Below, one piece after another: positions 1 through 5,641 of a stretch of DNA of 8,581 nt; the first letter of the stretch is position 1, and each line of letters opens with the position of its first letter. The position numbers and the translations under genes are program-made. The stretch is from Armatimonadota bacterium (GTDB lineage: Bacteria > Armatimonadota > Armatimonadia > Armatimonadales > Armatimonadaceae). The notes below the pieces were generated by a model, which was not told the origin of the DNA, searched no databases, and was given only the letters and a program-made list of their open reading frames with translations. The DNA is taken from positions 1-8,581 of the forward strand of contig JACMIS010000853.1 of NCBI GenBank assembly GCA_014381035.1, written 5' to 3'.

Positions 1-1
1 C

Positions 2-247
2 AACTACGCCGTGACCGCAACCGACCGCGCTTACCTCGACACCTGCTACACGGTCACGAACCGCGCCGACGCTTCCCGCTCCTACAAAATCGACACCTTC
101 GCCGACACCTGTACCTGCGAAGCGTTCAAGCGTGGAGGATACCGCAAGCACTTCGCCATGGTGCAAGCGACCCGCGCCGACGAAGCCCGCTACGAAGCAG
201 AAGCCGCCAAACTCTCCGACCCCGATTACATCGGATACGCCGCCTAG
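2..247 (+). CDS. Small protein with degenerate SWIM-type zinc finger, 5' end probably outside window
   Basis: The frame is open from base 2. A GTG at 11 would give 78 residues, but the ten visible bases before it carry no Shine-Dalgarno sequence, so the gene probably begins upstream of the window. Numbered from that GTG, C34-T-C36-E-A-F is followed ten residues later by K46-H47. This is the layout of a SWIM zinc finger (CxC, spacer, CxH), a fold that usually binds nucleic acid or protein partners. The third ligand is replaced: where CKH is expected the sequence reads RKH (R45, codon CGC, one transition away from TGC). Zinc binding may therefore be lost or use another residue. The rest is hydrophilic with an acidic, Ala-rich C-terminus. 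It is the first of a loose series of small plus-strand genes, which suggests accessory DNA. The SWIM assignment rests on this one short motif. Confidence 0.6.
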   Translation, partial: NYAVTATDRAYLDTCYTVTNRADASRSYKIDTFADTCTCEAFKRGGYRKHFAMVQATRADEARYEAEAAKLSDPDYIGYAA

Positions 248-318
248 AGTGCAAGGGGGAACCTCAAAAACTCCCCCGGTTACTAATCGCAACTATCGCA
301 AGACAAGGAAACCAGACC

Positions 319-771
319 ATGAACAATCAGACAGCCAACAGCGTCGCCGGAATCGTCGCCATCGTGAAAGCCAACCTCGCCAACGGCACGGCGGTTATCG
401 GCCCGACGCACTACGACAACGCCGGAAATCCGATTGACTTATCCGGCAGGAAGGCAAGCCAGACCACGAACCGGCGCCGACGGTTCATCCGTCACCGCAG
501 CGGAACGGGACGTTCCGGCAGCACCGACCGGACCGAGCGCAGGAGCGAAATGGAACCGATCCAGGGACTCTTCGGGGCGTCCCTGCCGCCCGCCGGGGGT
601 GCAGACGGGAAGTACTTCCCCCGCGTCGAATCCGTGCTCGTGGTGACCGACTCTTGCACGGGCAGGGCGATCACCCTTGACCGCGAGGAAGAAGCCCTTT
701 TGTTTCGCGCTTTGCAAGAGTGCCGCAACGGGAACGCGGCGAGACTCGCCGCCCGCCTTGACGCCCTCTGA
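319..771 (+). CDS. Unrecognised 150-residue protein, possibly two genes
   Basis: I do not recognise a family. The ATG at 319 follows AAGGA at 305-309 at an acceptable distance. Residues 1-45 look like a genuine folded start (Ala/Val/Ile-rich, then a G-N-P-I-D-L segment). Residues 51-76 are extremely Arg/Ser/Thr-rich, as is common when a reading frame is followed past its true end. An in-frame ATG at 550 is preceded by AGGAG (541-545, 4-base spacing) and opens a more convincing 73-residue product with a central V-L-V-V-T strand and an acidic E-E-E-A-L-L helix. Either this is one 150-residue protein with a basic linker, or a short first gene is broken near 450-480 and a second gene starts at 550. 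Nearby genes do contain single-base frame breaks, which makes the second reading credible. Confidence 0.5.
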   Translation: MNNQTANSVAGIVAIVKANLANGTAVIGPTHYDNAGNPIDLSGRKASQTTNRRRRFIRHRSGTGRSGSTDRTERRSEMEPIQGLFGASLPPAGGADGKYFPRVESVLVVTDSCTGRAITLDREEEALLFRALQECRNGNAARLAARLDAL

Positions 772-808
772 TCTCGCCCGCCATGAATCGTGCACAGGAC
801 ACCAAATT

Positions 809-1057
809 ATGAAACGTTATGTCGTGACGGTATCCGTCACCGAATCGGAAATGCGCTACCTGAAGGACCTCGCCCGCGTGATCCGGTTCAACGGCTACGT
901 GCGCGGCATCCTGAAAACCGGACCCGTGGCGTGGCGGGACTTCGCCGGGTGGTTCCTTTCGGAGTTCATCAAAATGGAGCAGGAGTCGGAGGCGTACCGC
1001 CAGATGTACACGGAGGGGTACCGAGAGATGGACAAGGAGAACGAAAACCCGCCGTAG
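809..1057 (+). CDS. Unrecognised 82-residue protein
   Basis: The frame is open from 677, but the ATG at 809 gives the sensible start: the part before it overlaps the end of the preceding gene in another frame, and a CAGGA sequence lies about 9 bases upstream. The product begins with a beta strand (Y-V-V-T-V-S-V) and continues with amphipathic helices rich in Arg, Glu, Phe and Trp, ending in a charged M-D-K-E-N-E-N-P-P tail. No catalytic motif or membrane helix is visible; the overall look is of a small DNA-associated or phage-type protein, but no function can be assigned. Immediately downstream, another frame reads 28 residues of plausible protein (P-E-C-F-R-A-I-I-D-E-A-K) to a stop at 1137, so the natural C-terminus may once have been longer. 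Confidence 0.55.
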   Translation: MKRYVVTVSVTESEMRYLKDLARVIRFNGYVRGILKTGPVAWRDFAGWFLSEFIKMEQESEAYRQMYTEGYREMDKENENPP

Positions 1058-1218
1058 ATGCCCCCAGTTTGCCCGGAGACGCGCCGGAGTGCTTCCGGGC
1101 AATTATCGATGAAGCAAAGCCCCGGTTGAGGGCGTGACGTGTGTTTTTCTCGTGGATAACCAAGCCGCCAAATAGAGCGGTTCCGAACATGGATCGTGCA
1201 ACAGAATAGTAGGGGAGT

Positions 1219-1249
1219 GGCCGGAAGAAGTTCGTACCTTGTTCCGGCC
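1219..1249 (+). promoter_or_regulatory. Hairpin in the leader of the next gene
   Basis: GGCCGGAA at 1219-1226 pairs perfectly with TTCCGGCC at 1242-1249. After one G-G mismatch the stem continues with AAG (1228-1230) against CTT (1238-1240), leaving a seven-base loop. It lies 32 bases before the ATG at 1281. No T-run follows, so it is not a standard intrinsic terminator. It may shape the leader of the downstream gene or mark the end of the upstream transcript. Confidence 0.4.
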
Positions 1250-1280
1250 TGGCATCCCGCGACCATCGAAGGAATCAACA

Positions 1281-1698
1281 ATGCAAGACACCGATAGGAT
1301 AGACACACGAACCCCGCCGCCGGTTGCGGCTGGCGACCAGCCCCGCAACAGGTTCGGGCAGCTGTCCGCGCTGCACGAAATGCGCGGCATGAGCCAGGAG
1401 GTCAACTTGGGGGAATCCATGCTCATCGAGTACCTGCGTTCCCTGATCCGCACCGAAAGCGACCCGGACGCGAACGTCGATTTCGACTCGTGGGCGTGGC
1501 TGAGAAGCGAAGTCGGCGGCAGGCTCGGCGGCGAGTACCCCAGCGACTTCGACCGGGAGCGCAAACGCCATCGGGTTCCTCGCCGTGGAAGCCGTCTCGC
1601 TCTGGATTCTCACGGAGCGAGAGAAAGACGCGGCGAAACGCGGCGAACGCGACAGCGAATATATCGGCGAGAAAGGAGGCATCACCGATGCTGAATAA
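1281..1698 (+). pseudogene. Unrecognised 138-residue protein, frame broken at about 1560
   Basis: The ATG at 1281 has AAGGA at 1269-1273. The first 93 residues (to Y-P-S-D-F-D-R-E) read in one frame, with a helix containing E-Y-L-R-S-L-I-R. After base 1560 that frame becomes Arg-rich nonsense. The +1 frame, entered by skipping C1560, then gives a well-formed helix (A-I-G-F-L-A-V-E-A-V-S-L-W) and a charged tail ending at TAA 1696-1698. Joining the two gives 138 residues. The restored end overlaps the next gene by 11 bases, the arrangement of translationally coupled genes, which supports the joined reading. The break is an extra base, either a real mutation, an assembly error, or conceivably programmed +1 slippage. 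I recognise no family. Confidence 0.7.
1673..1679 (+). promoter_or_regulatory. Strong Shine-Dalgarno fixing the start at 1688
   Basis: AAGGAGG lies eight bases before ATG 1688-1690. It is the best ribosome binding site in the window and sits inside the end of the upstream reading frame, so translation of the two genes is probably coupled. It decides in favour of the start at 1688 over the longer open frame that begins at 1490. Confidence 0.75.
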
Positions 1699-2115
1699 CA
1701 CCCGCCGCGCGGAACACTTCCGCCTGCACACATACGGGGTCGAGGAACACGACGCCCCGGAAGGTTTGCTGCTCTCCGGACCCGAGGAAAAGGGCATAAC
1801 CGCGTACTGGGAATGGACACGCGCCCAGGTCGTACCGGAGTTGCGATCCTCTCTGCGTCTGTGGGACGATCTGGCACTCTGTACCGACCTGAACGCGGCG
1901 GGCGGACGAACTTCATCGACAACCACCCCGACTACACCGCCGAAGAAAAGGAAATGCTGTCCTCCGTCGCGCCGGCGATCTACGCGCTGATTCGGACCGT
2001 CTGGAAGCGCGTCGAAAAGACGGAGGAGGCGAAGAAAGCGCAGAAACGGAGAGTCAAGCGGGACCGGAAGGAGACAGAGCGGGCGAGGAAGGAGCAAGCC
2101 GCGCCGGGATCGTAA
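1688..2115 (+). pseudogene. Unrecognised 142-residue protein with basic coiled C-terminus, frame broken near 1900
   Basis: Translation starts at ATG 1688 behind a strong Shine-Dalgarno sequence. The first part, through L-W-D-D-L-A-L-C-T-D-L-N-A-A-G, reads well. After about 1900 this frame turns into Thr/Pro/Arg nonsense, while the -1 frame continues with N-F-I-D-N-H-P-D-Y and a long charged helix ending at TAA 2113-2115. Adding one base in the G/C-rich run around 1896-1905 restores about 142 residues. The last 45 residues are almost all Lys, Arg, Glu and Ala, a likely coiled coil or nucleic-acid-binding tail. It is the last gene of the plus-strand block. The lesion could be a true deletion or an under-called G in the run. 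I recognise no family. Confidence 0.7.
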
Positions 2116-2122
2116 CAACAAA

Positions 2123-2158
2123 TCAGGGCAGGCCGTGTGTCGCGCGGCTTGCCCCTGA
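2123..2158 (+). terminator. Hairpin after the last plus-strand gene
   Basis: TCAGGGCAGGCCG (2123-2135) pairs with CGGCTTGCCCCTGA (2145-2158) with one bulged base and one G-T pair, around a nine-base loop. It begins eight bases after the stop at 2115, the usual place for a terminator. It lacks the T-run of a classical intrinsic terminator; the following bases are A-rich. Confidence 0.4.
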
Positions 2159-2173
2159 CCATTTGAAAAAAAC

Positions 2174-2191
2174 ACGCTTCGAATCAAATAA
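2174..2191 (+). repeat. Copy 1 of an 18-base direct repeat
   Basis: The 14 bases TTCGAATCAAATAA (2178-2191) recur exactly at 5628-5641. With the preceding ACG and one variable base, 17 of 18 positions match (ACGYTTCGAATCAAATAA). Both copies are intergenic and in the same orientation. Confidence 0.55.
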
Positions 2192-2194
2192 ACC

Positions 2195-2333
2195 AAATGC
2201 GACCGCACGCCGGAAATTGAAAAAAGTGCCCGAGAAATCACACAATCAAAATGGCACGCCCCATTTGATGAAAAAACGCCATCGGATTCAGCAAATCATC
2301 TGAAAGATTCAGCAAATGCGGCACGCCGAATTG
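2195..2333 (+). repeat. Three degenerate direct repeats around GCACGCC
   Basis: The core AAATGnn..GCACGCC followed by an ATTG or ATTTG occurs at 2195-2219, 2249-2268 and 2314-2333. Unit 1 carries three extra bases between the halves. Units 1 and 2 also share an A-run and a GCC a few bases further on, so they align over about 45 bases. The unit distance is 54 and 65 bases. Unit 2 contains a perfect inverted repeat, AAATGG (2249-2254) and CCATTT (2261-2266), around a six-base loop. Confidence 0.5.
2285..2317 (+). repeat. Two exact copies of GATTCAGCAAAT, 21 bases apart
   Basis: GATTCAGCAAAT occurs at 2285-2296 and 2306-2317. The 21-base distance is two turns of the DNA helix, so a protein bound to both copies would sit on the same face. 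This is the geometry of iterons or of a tandem operator. Confidence 0.6.
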
Positions 2334-2353
2334 TCTGCCATTTTCTGCCATTT
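2334..2353 (+). repeat. Perfect tandem duplication of TCTGCCATTT
   Basis: The ten bases TCTGCCATTT at 2334-2343 are repeated without a gap at 2344-2353. Their core CTGCCAT belongs to a wider series, CTGYCAT, with further copies at 2385, 2403 and 2431. Confidence 0.6.
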
Positions 2354-2402
2354 AGAGAGGGGTTCCCGTTCCAGCTTCTTCCAACTGCCATGACTGATCA
2401 AT

Positions 2403-2441
2403 CTGTCATGGACTCCCAGCGGTTTTAACACTGTCATGGAC
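2403..2441 (+). repeat. Two exact copies of CTGTCATGGAC
   Basis: CTGTCATGGAC occurs at 2403-2413 and 2431-2441, 28 bases apart. A related CTGCCATGAC lies just upstream at 2385-2394. Confidence 0.55.
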
Positions 2442-2502
2442 CATCGAACCCAGAACGCCAGTACAGTCCCGCCCATGGGATATCGAGTCGGCGGGGACGT
2501 TC

Positions 2503-2536
2503 GCGCGGAAAGTGCTCCGCCGCGCACGCTCTTTTT
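2503..2536 (+). terminator. Possible plus-strand intrinsic terminator
   Basis: GCGCGG (2503-2508) can pair with CCGCGC (2520-2525) across an 11-base loop, and TTTTT follows at 2532-2536 after a short spacer. It could stop leftover transcription from the plus-strand block before it enters the minus-strand genes. The loop is large and the T-run is displaced by six bases, so support is modest. Confidence 0.25.
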
Positions 2537-2615
2537 AGGTGTCGTTTGTAGGGCATGGAAACGACGTGTGAGCAGGCCGGGGGAAGTTCTCCCGCAGTGT
2601 CTAAGCCACGGCCGG

Positions 2616-3161
2616 TTAAATATGCCCCGGATACTTTTCAGTCCGTGCGGCGGCGGCACGCCCGAAAATCCATGCGAGGGACATAAACACCGCCGTGGGT
2701 AGCACGACCGGTACGCCGACCCAGGACTGCCACGGCTTGCCGAGCGACGGATACTGTGTGCTGAACGCGTCCTCCCAGCGCGCATCGATCCGCCAGAAGC
2801 CGAGACGGTTCCAAATGGTTCGCGGGGGATCGATGCGTGGGGGCTGCAACAGACTCGCTGCCAGGTCGAATGGCTCCAGCGGTTTGGCACCCCGCGAAAA
2901 GAACATCGCGCCGCCGCCGATGCGGATCGAACCGTCGCCGGGACAGCGCAACCGGTAGTAGCGGTAATGCACCAACTCCGGGCGGGGGAGCCGGTCGGTG
3001 TCTATCCCAACACTCGTATAGAACCGGTAGCTCAAAGGCAACTGGACAAGAAACGCAACGCTGGTAAGAACACAAAAGACGAATGCGCCCCGGAACAGGT
3101 TCCGTTTAAACTTAAAGGTTGCTTTTGTTGAGGATCGTTGCATCTGCCAGGGGTGTCCCAT
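2616..3161 (-). CDS. Two-helix membrane protein of unknown function
   Basis: This 181-residue protein has a basic start (residues 1-22, Lys/Arg-rich), a hydrophobic helix at about 23-43 (A-F-V-F-C-V-L-T-S-V-A-F-L-V), a soluble middle of about 100 residues with many Arg, Pro, Trp and Tyr, and a second hydrophobic helix at about 148-166 (V-G-V-P-V-V-L-P-T-A-V-F-M-S). By the positive-inside rule both ends should lie in the cytoplasm and the middle outside. No enzymatic motif is visible and I do not recognise the family. The start is uncertain: neither the ATG at 3161 nor the in-frame ATG at 3143 has a clear Shine-Dalgarno sequence. The gene lies 217 bases downstream of the decarboxylase gene on the same strand, too far for confident co-transcription. 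The frame is intact. Confidence 0.75.
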   Translation of the reverse strand: MGHPWQMQRSSTKATFKFKRNLFRGAFVFCVLTSVAFLVQLPLSYRFYTSVGIDTDRLPRPELVHYRYYRLRCPGDGSIRIGGGAMFFSRGAKPLEPFDLAASLLQPPRIDPPRTIWNRLGFWRIDARWEDAFSTQYPSLGKPWQSWVGVPVVLPTAVFMSLAWIFGRAAAARTEKYPGHI

Positions 3162-3331
3162 CGGTCACTCGTTCTTCGTTGCGCATCATGCTCCGGTCTA
3201 ATAATCACTGCTACCGTATCACATCACTAAAGCCGCTCCCCGTTTGGAGTGAACGCCGCGCCCCGGCACGACGCCTGTTCGATTCTGCGATCCGGTCGCG
3301 ACCTTCGGCTATCCTGAGTCCTGCGGACGCC

Positions 3332-3369
3332 CCGCCAGTTTTTTGTCTCGCTGACAGAGGCGGCTTTTT
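3332..3369 (+). terminator. Hairpin with T-run, plus-strand orientation
   Basis: CCGCC (3332-3336) pairs with GGCGG (3359-3363), with an inner stem TGTC (3344-3347) to GACA (3353-3356), and TTTTT follows at 3365-3369. The T-run is on the plus strand, although the neighbouring genes read on the minus strand. Read from the minus strand it lies ten bases past the decarboxylase stop but would have no T-run. It may simply insulate the decarboxylase gene from antisense transcription. Confidence 0.3.
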
Positions 3370-3378
3370 CGTCCGTCG

Positions 3379-4254
3379 TCAGTGGGAGCCGGACTTTTCG
3401 GCGGCTTGCAGCGCGGTGCTTTGATCGGTCGAAAGATCTGCGCGGTCAAAACCGGCGTCAGACGGAATCCGCATCTCCAGACCGCGTAGCGTCTGTATAC
3501 GGATTTCCCCCTCCTGAAGCGTGCCGTCCAGCAGGTGCCCGCCGTGCCGTCTGTCGTCGGAGATGAAATGGAAGTGGTAATCCGCCAGGTTCACGCCCGA
3601 GAGATACGTCGGGAACCGGAACCCGACCAGGGTGCCGCGAATGTCTTTCCATTCCCAGACGCTCTGGGTCTTGACGACCTCGGCGAGAGGACGGTACGGC
3701 TTGCGCTGTCCCGGCACGCTACGGACTTTGAGACGGGAGAACGTCCCATGTATCCAAATCGCGTAGGGGGCATTCGGCGTCGAAAGCAGGGAAGAGAGGC
3801 GCTGCCGCAGAGGCTCGTATTCCAGCGGCTGCGCTATCTTGAGCGTGAGACCCGGCGCGAAATGGGTAACGTTGGCGAAGGGCGTGGTTTCCCGGTCGCC
3901 CACGGGGGACACCCGACCATCCGCCCGTATGCGCCATGCCTTGCCGTCCAAGACCACGAGCTCGCCATCGAGGGCGTCGAAGGTGCCGATGCCGAAGTCG
4001 CCGTGCTTCAAAAGGTCGCCAAACGCCATGCCCCCCTCGTAAAGCCCTAGGCTCAGCGCGGGAAGTGTCGATATCTGAAAGACCGTCGCCGCCTTCCGGT
4101 CGGTTTTCGAAAGATTAGGAAGGGGTTCCTGTGCCGCGCACGGACGCGCAACAGCACCCAGGGCGGACACCACGGCGATGGCTGTTAGTGCCCTCCGGGC
4201 GAACGGAACCGAAGGAGGGTAGCACGGGGGAGCGTTGGGACTGATTGTCTTCAT
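3379..4254 (-). CDS. Alpha-acetolactate decarboxylase with signal peptide
   Basis: This 291-residue protein catalyses decarboxylation of 2-acetolactate to (R)-acetoin and CO2 (EC 4.1.1.5), a step of the butanediol pathway. Family landmarks are in order: L-Y-E-G-G at 71-75, the block D-L-L-K-H-G-D-F-G-I-G-T-F from 80, D-G-E-L at 96-99 with the conserved Glu98, the K-V-R-S-V-P segment with Arg178, and the metal site H227-F-H229 with G-G-H240 in D-Y-H-F-H-F and G-G-H-L-L-D. These three histidines match the zinc ligands of the Bacillus and Klebsiella enzymes (AlsD, BudA). Unlike BudA, residues 1-42 form a secretion signal: R-R, a hydrophobic A-L-T-A-I-A-V-V core, then C-A-A-Q-E as the likely cleavage region. 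The enzyme is probably exported, like the Brevibacillus enzyme. No acetolactate synthase gene or regulator is adjacent, and no Shine-Dalgarno precedes ATG 4254. The frame is intact. Confidence 0.95.
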   Translation of the reverse strand: MKTISPNAPPCYPPSVPFARRALTAIAVVSALGAVARPCAAQEPLPNLSKTDRKAATVFQISTLPALSLGLYEGGMAFGDLLKHGDFGIGTFDALDGELVVLDGKAWRIRADGRVSPVGDRETTPFANVTHFAPGLTLKIAQPLEYEPLRQRLSSLLSTPNAPYAIWIHGTFSRLKVRSVPGQRKPYRPLAEVVKTQSVWEWKDIRGTLVGFRFPTYLSGVNLADYHFHFISDDRRHGGHLLDGTLQEGEIRIQTLRGLEMRIPSDAGFDRADLSTDQSTALQAAEKSGSH

Positions 4255-4455
4255 AGTAGGGTTACGCCACGATTCCGGGCATTCATTCCGTGTTATTTTT
4301 GTTATGGGACGTTCCGGTCCGGTAAAGCGGGCTCAGCGTACAATATTTTCCCGGTCGTCAAATCTCCCCGAGTCGGGACACGCGGCCAGGCCCCACGGCG
4401 CGGGGGCATGTCGGCGGTTCGCGCGTCCGTGCCGTCGTCACCGGGGATCACTTTC

Positions 4456-5534
4456 TCAACCCGCCGCAGGTGCAGAGGCGAGTGTGGCATTGACCTGCTC
4501 AACGTAAACCCGCGGTTTCGTTATCTCGCCGACGTTGACCTGGGTCGCGCCCGCCATCGCCACGTTGACCTGCGGGACGCCGAGACGCTTCACTTCCGCC
4601 AGGCACTTCACCGCCGACAGGAGACGCCGTTGCGCCCGGTCGATTTTGCGCTCGTGGTACTCCGCGACCTTGAGCGACTTCGAGTCGGTGCGGGCGGCTT
4701 CCGCCTGAACCAGCACGAAACGGCAGGCGATCACCCGGTGCACCAGTATCCTCTCGACCGGCGCGACCTTCTTTTCTTCCGGCGAGTCGCAGACGGTACC
4801 CGTCATCTCGCGCCAGATCTCCCGGAACTGTGCGCTGTAGAGTGCCCGGTAAACCTCGTCATCCTCGCCGAACCGCCGGATCACCGCGTCCACGTCATTC
4901 GCCAGGTGCGTGCCGGGGTAGTACGTCCCCCGGTCAATATCTGCATCGCCCGCGCCCGAAGCACTGCACTGTCCGGGTTCTCCAGCGCGAGCCGCACGAC
5001 ATCTCGGTCGGCGAGCGTGCTCACGTTCACCCGCTCCACCTGCCCCGCGCCCCCACTCGTTTTCGCTACCACCGCTGCTGGTGCCCCCATGGTTTCCGTC
5101 ACCTTCCCCTTCCACCGCTTACGCCATACGCCCCGGTTCGGCCTATGGTAGCCCGCCGCTTCCATGAACAGGGAGAAGTTCTGATAGGAGCGGGTGAGGT
5201 AGGCATCAACCGCACCGTTGATCCCGTCCCACCTGTCACGTATCAGTTCGAACGAGCGGCGCCGCAGTTCCTCCAACTCGCGCCGCTGTATGCCGTTCAG
5301 GGCGGCCATGCCCGCGATCAGTGCGCCGAACTCGCCGCCGCCGAGGTACTTCTTGACCACGCGCCCGTTCTGACGTTTCGCCGAGTAGAAATAGCGGCGA
5401 CCGCGCCGGGCTTCCAGCGTCACGCCGTAGCCCTTGTTCGCCAGTTCGCCGACCGCTTCGAAGCATTCCCCTGGTACATTGTTGTGCAACTCCGGGAACG
5501 CATGCACCACTTTTCTGCGCGGCATAATAGACAC
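4456..5534 (-). pseudogene. Conserved hypothetical protein (about 359 residues), frame broken in a G-run
   Basis: The start is GTG 5534, chosen over ATG 5525 because GGAAG lies five bases before it. Residues 1-201 read in one frame, including R-R-Y-F-Y-S-A-K, G-R-V-V-K-K-Y-L-G-G-G-E, a long helix around 82-100, and A-G-Y-H-R-P-N-R-G-V-W-R-K-R at 127-140. The frame then fails at five Gs (plus-strand CCCCC 4927-4931). Restoring one G continues into T-Y-Y-P-G-T, then E-R-I-L-V-H-R-V-I-A-C and a basic helix (A-Q-R-R-L-L-S-A), ending Q-V-N-V. From memory this combination (Y-Y-Y-R-like strand, G-x-W-R-x-R, late helix, Q-V-N-V end) is a widespread family of unknown function in Planctomycetota, Armatimonadota and Chloroflexota. 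The role is unknown. The gene is either pseudogenised, mis-sequenced at the homopolymer, or translated by slippage. Confidence 0.75.
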
Positions 5535-5615
5535 TTGCTCTTCCGTCAGATTAATAAGATACTTTTAAGACACATAACAACGCACAGTATGATAATCTTA
5601 CGACTTTGATAATTT

Positions 5616-5641
5616 ATTATACAACGTTTCGAATCAAATAA
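5616..5641 (-). promoter_or_regulatory. Possible minus-strand promoter with repeat copy 2 upstream
   Basis: On the minus strand TATAAT lies at 5621-5616, about 82 bases before GTG 5534. No good -35 hexamer is found at 16-18 bases. Instead the position is covered by copy 2 of the direct repeat (TTATTTGATTCGAA on this strand, 5641-5628), which could be an activator or repressor site. AT-rich context makes chance TATAAT matches likely. Confidence 0.3.
5624..5641 (+). repeat. Copy 2 of an 18-base direct repeat
   Basis: ACGTTTCGAATCAAATAA here matches copy 1 at 2174-2191 at 17 of 18 positions, including an unbroken 14-base identity. The two copies bracket a 3.45 kb segment carrying the membrane protein, decarboxylase and broken conserved gene. 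Confidence 0.55.

Larger units (their letters stand above)
2116..2615. other. Convergent, AT-rich, repeat-bearing intergenic region
   Basis: No convincing gene lies in these 500 bases. The plus-strand block ends at 2115 and the minus-strand block begins with a stop codon at 2616, so only transcript ends are expected here, yet the stretch 2160-2440 is crowded with short direct and inverted repeats, described separately. It is also markedly richer in A and T than the genes around it. Clustered repeats in AT-rich DNA resemble plasmid iteron regions or recombinase binding regions. No intact DnaA box was seen here. Confidence 0.5.

Noticed and set aside
1150..1160. Near-match to a DnaA box (GTGGATAA)
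   Set aside because: A single imperfect copy, away from the AT-rich repeat cluster, is expected by chance.
1423..2241. Minus-strand 272-residue open frame
   Set aside because: Antisense to the coupled plus-strand genes with a good Shine-Dalgarno at 1673. It is Arg/Ser-rich and has no domain signature.
2309..2890. Minus-strand 193-residue open frame
   Set aside because: It overlaps the better supported membrane protein in another frame and crosses the repeat cluster. Composition is noise-like.
3270..3290. tRNA-like T-loop word GTTCGATTC
   Set aside because: The flanking bases do not form a T-arm stem and no acceptor or anticodon arms could be built.
3535..4050. Plus-strand 171-residue open frame
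   Set aside because: Antisense shadow of the acetolactate decarboxylase gene.
4408..5151. Plus-strand 247-residue open frame
   Set aside because: It is antisense to the broken conserved gene at 4456-5534, whose translation shows coherent motifs and a ribosome site. The plus frame is His/Arg/Leu-rich without recognisable domains.
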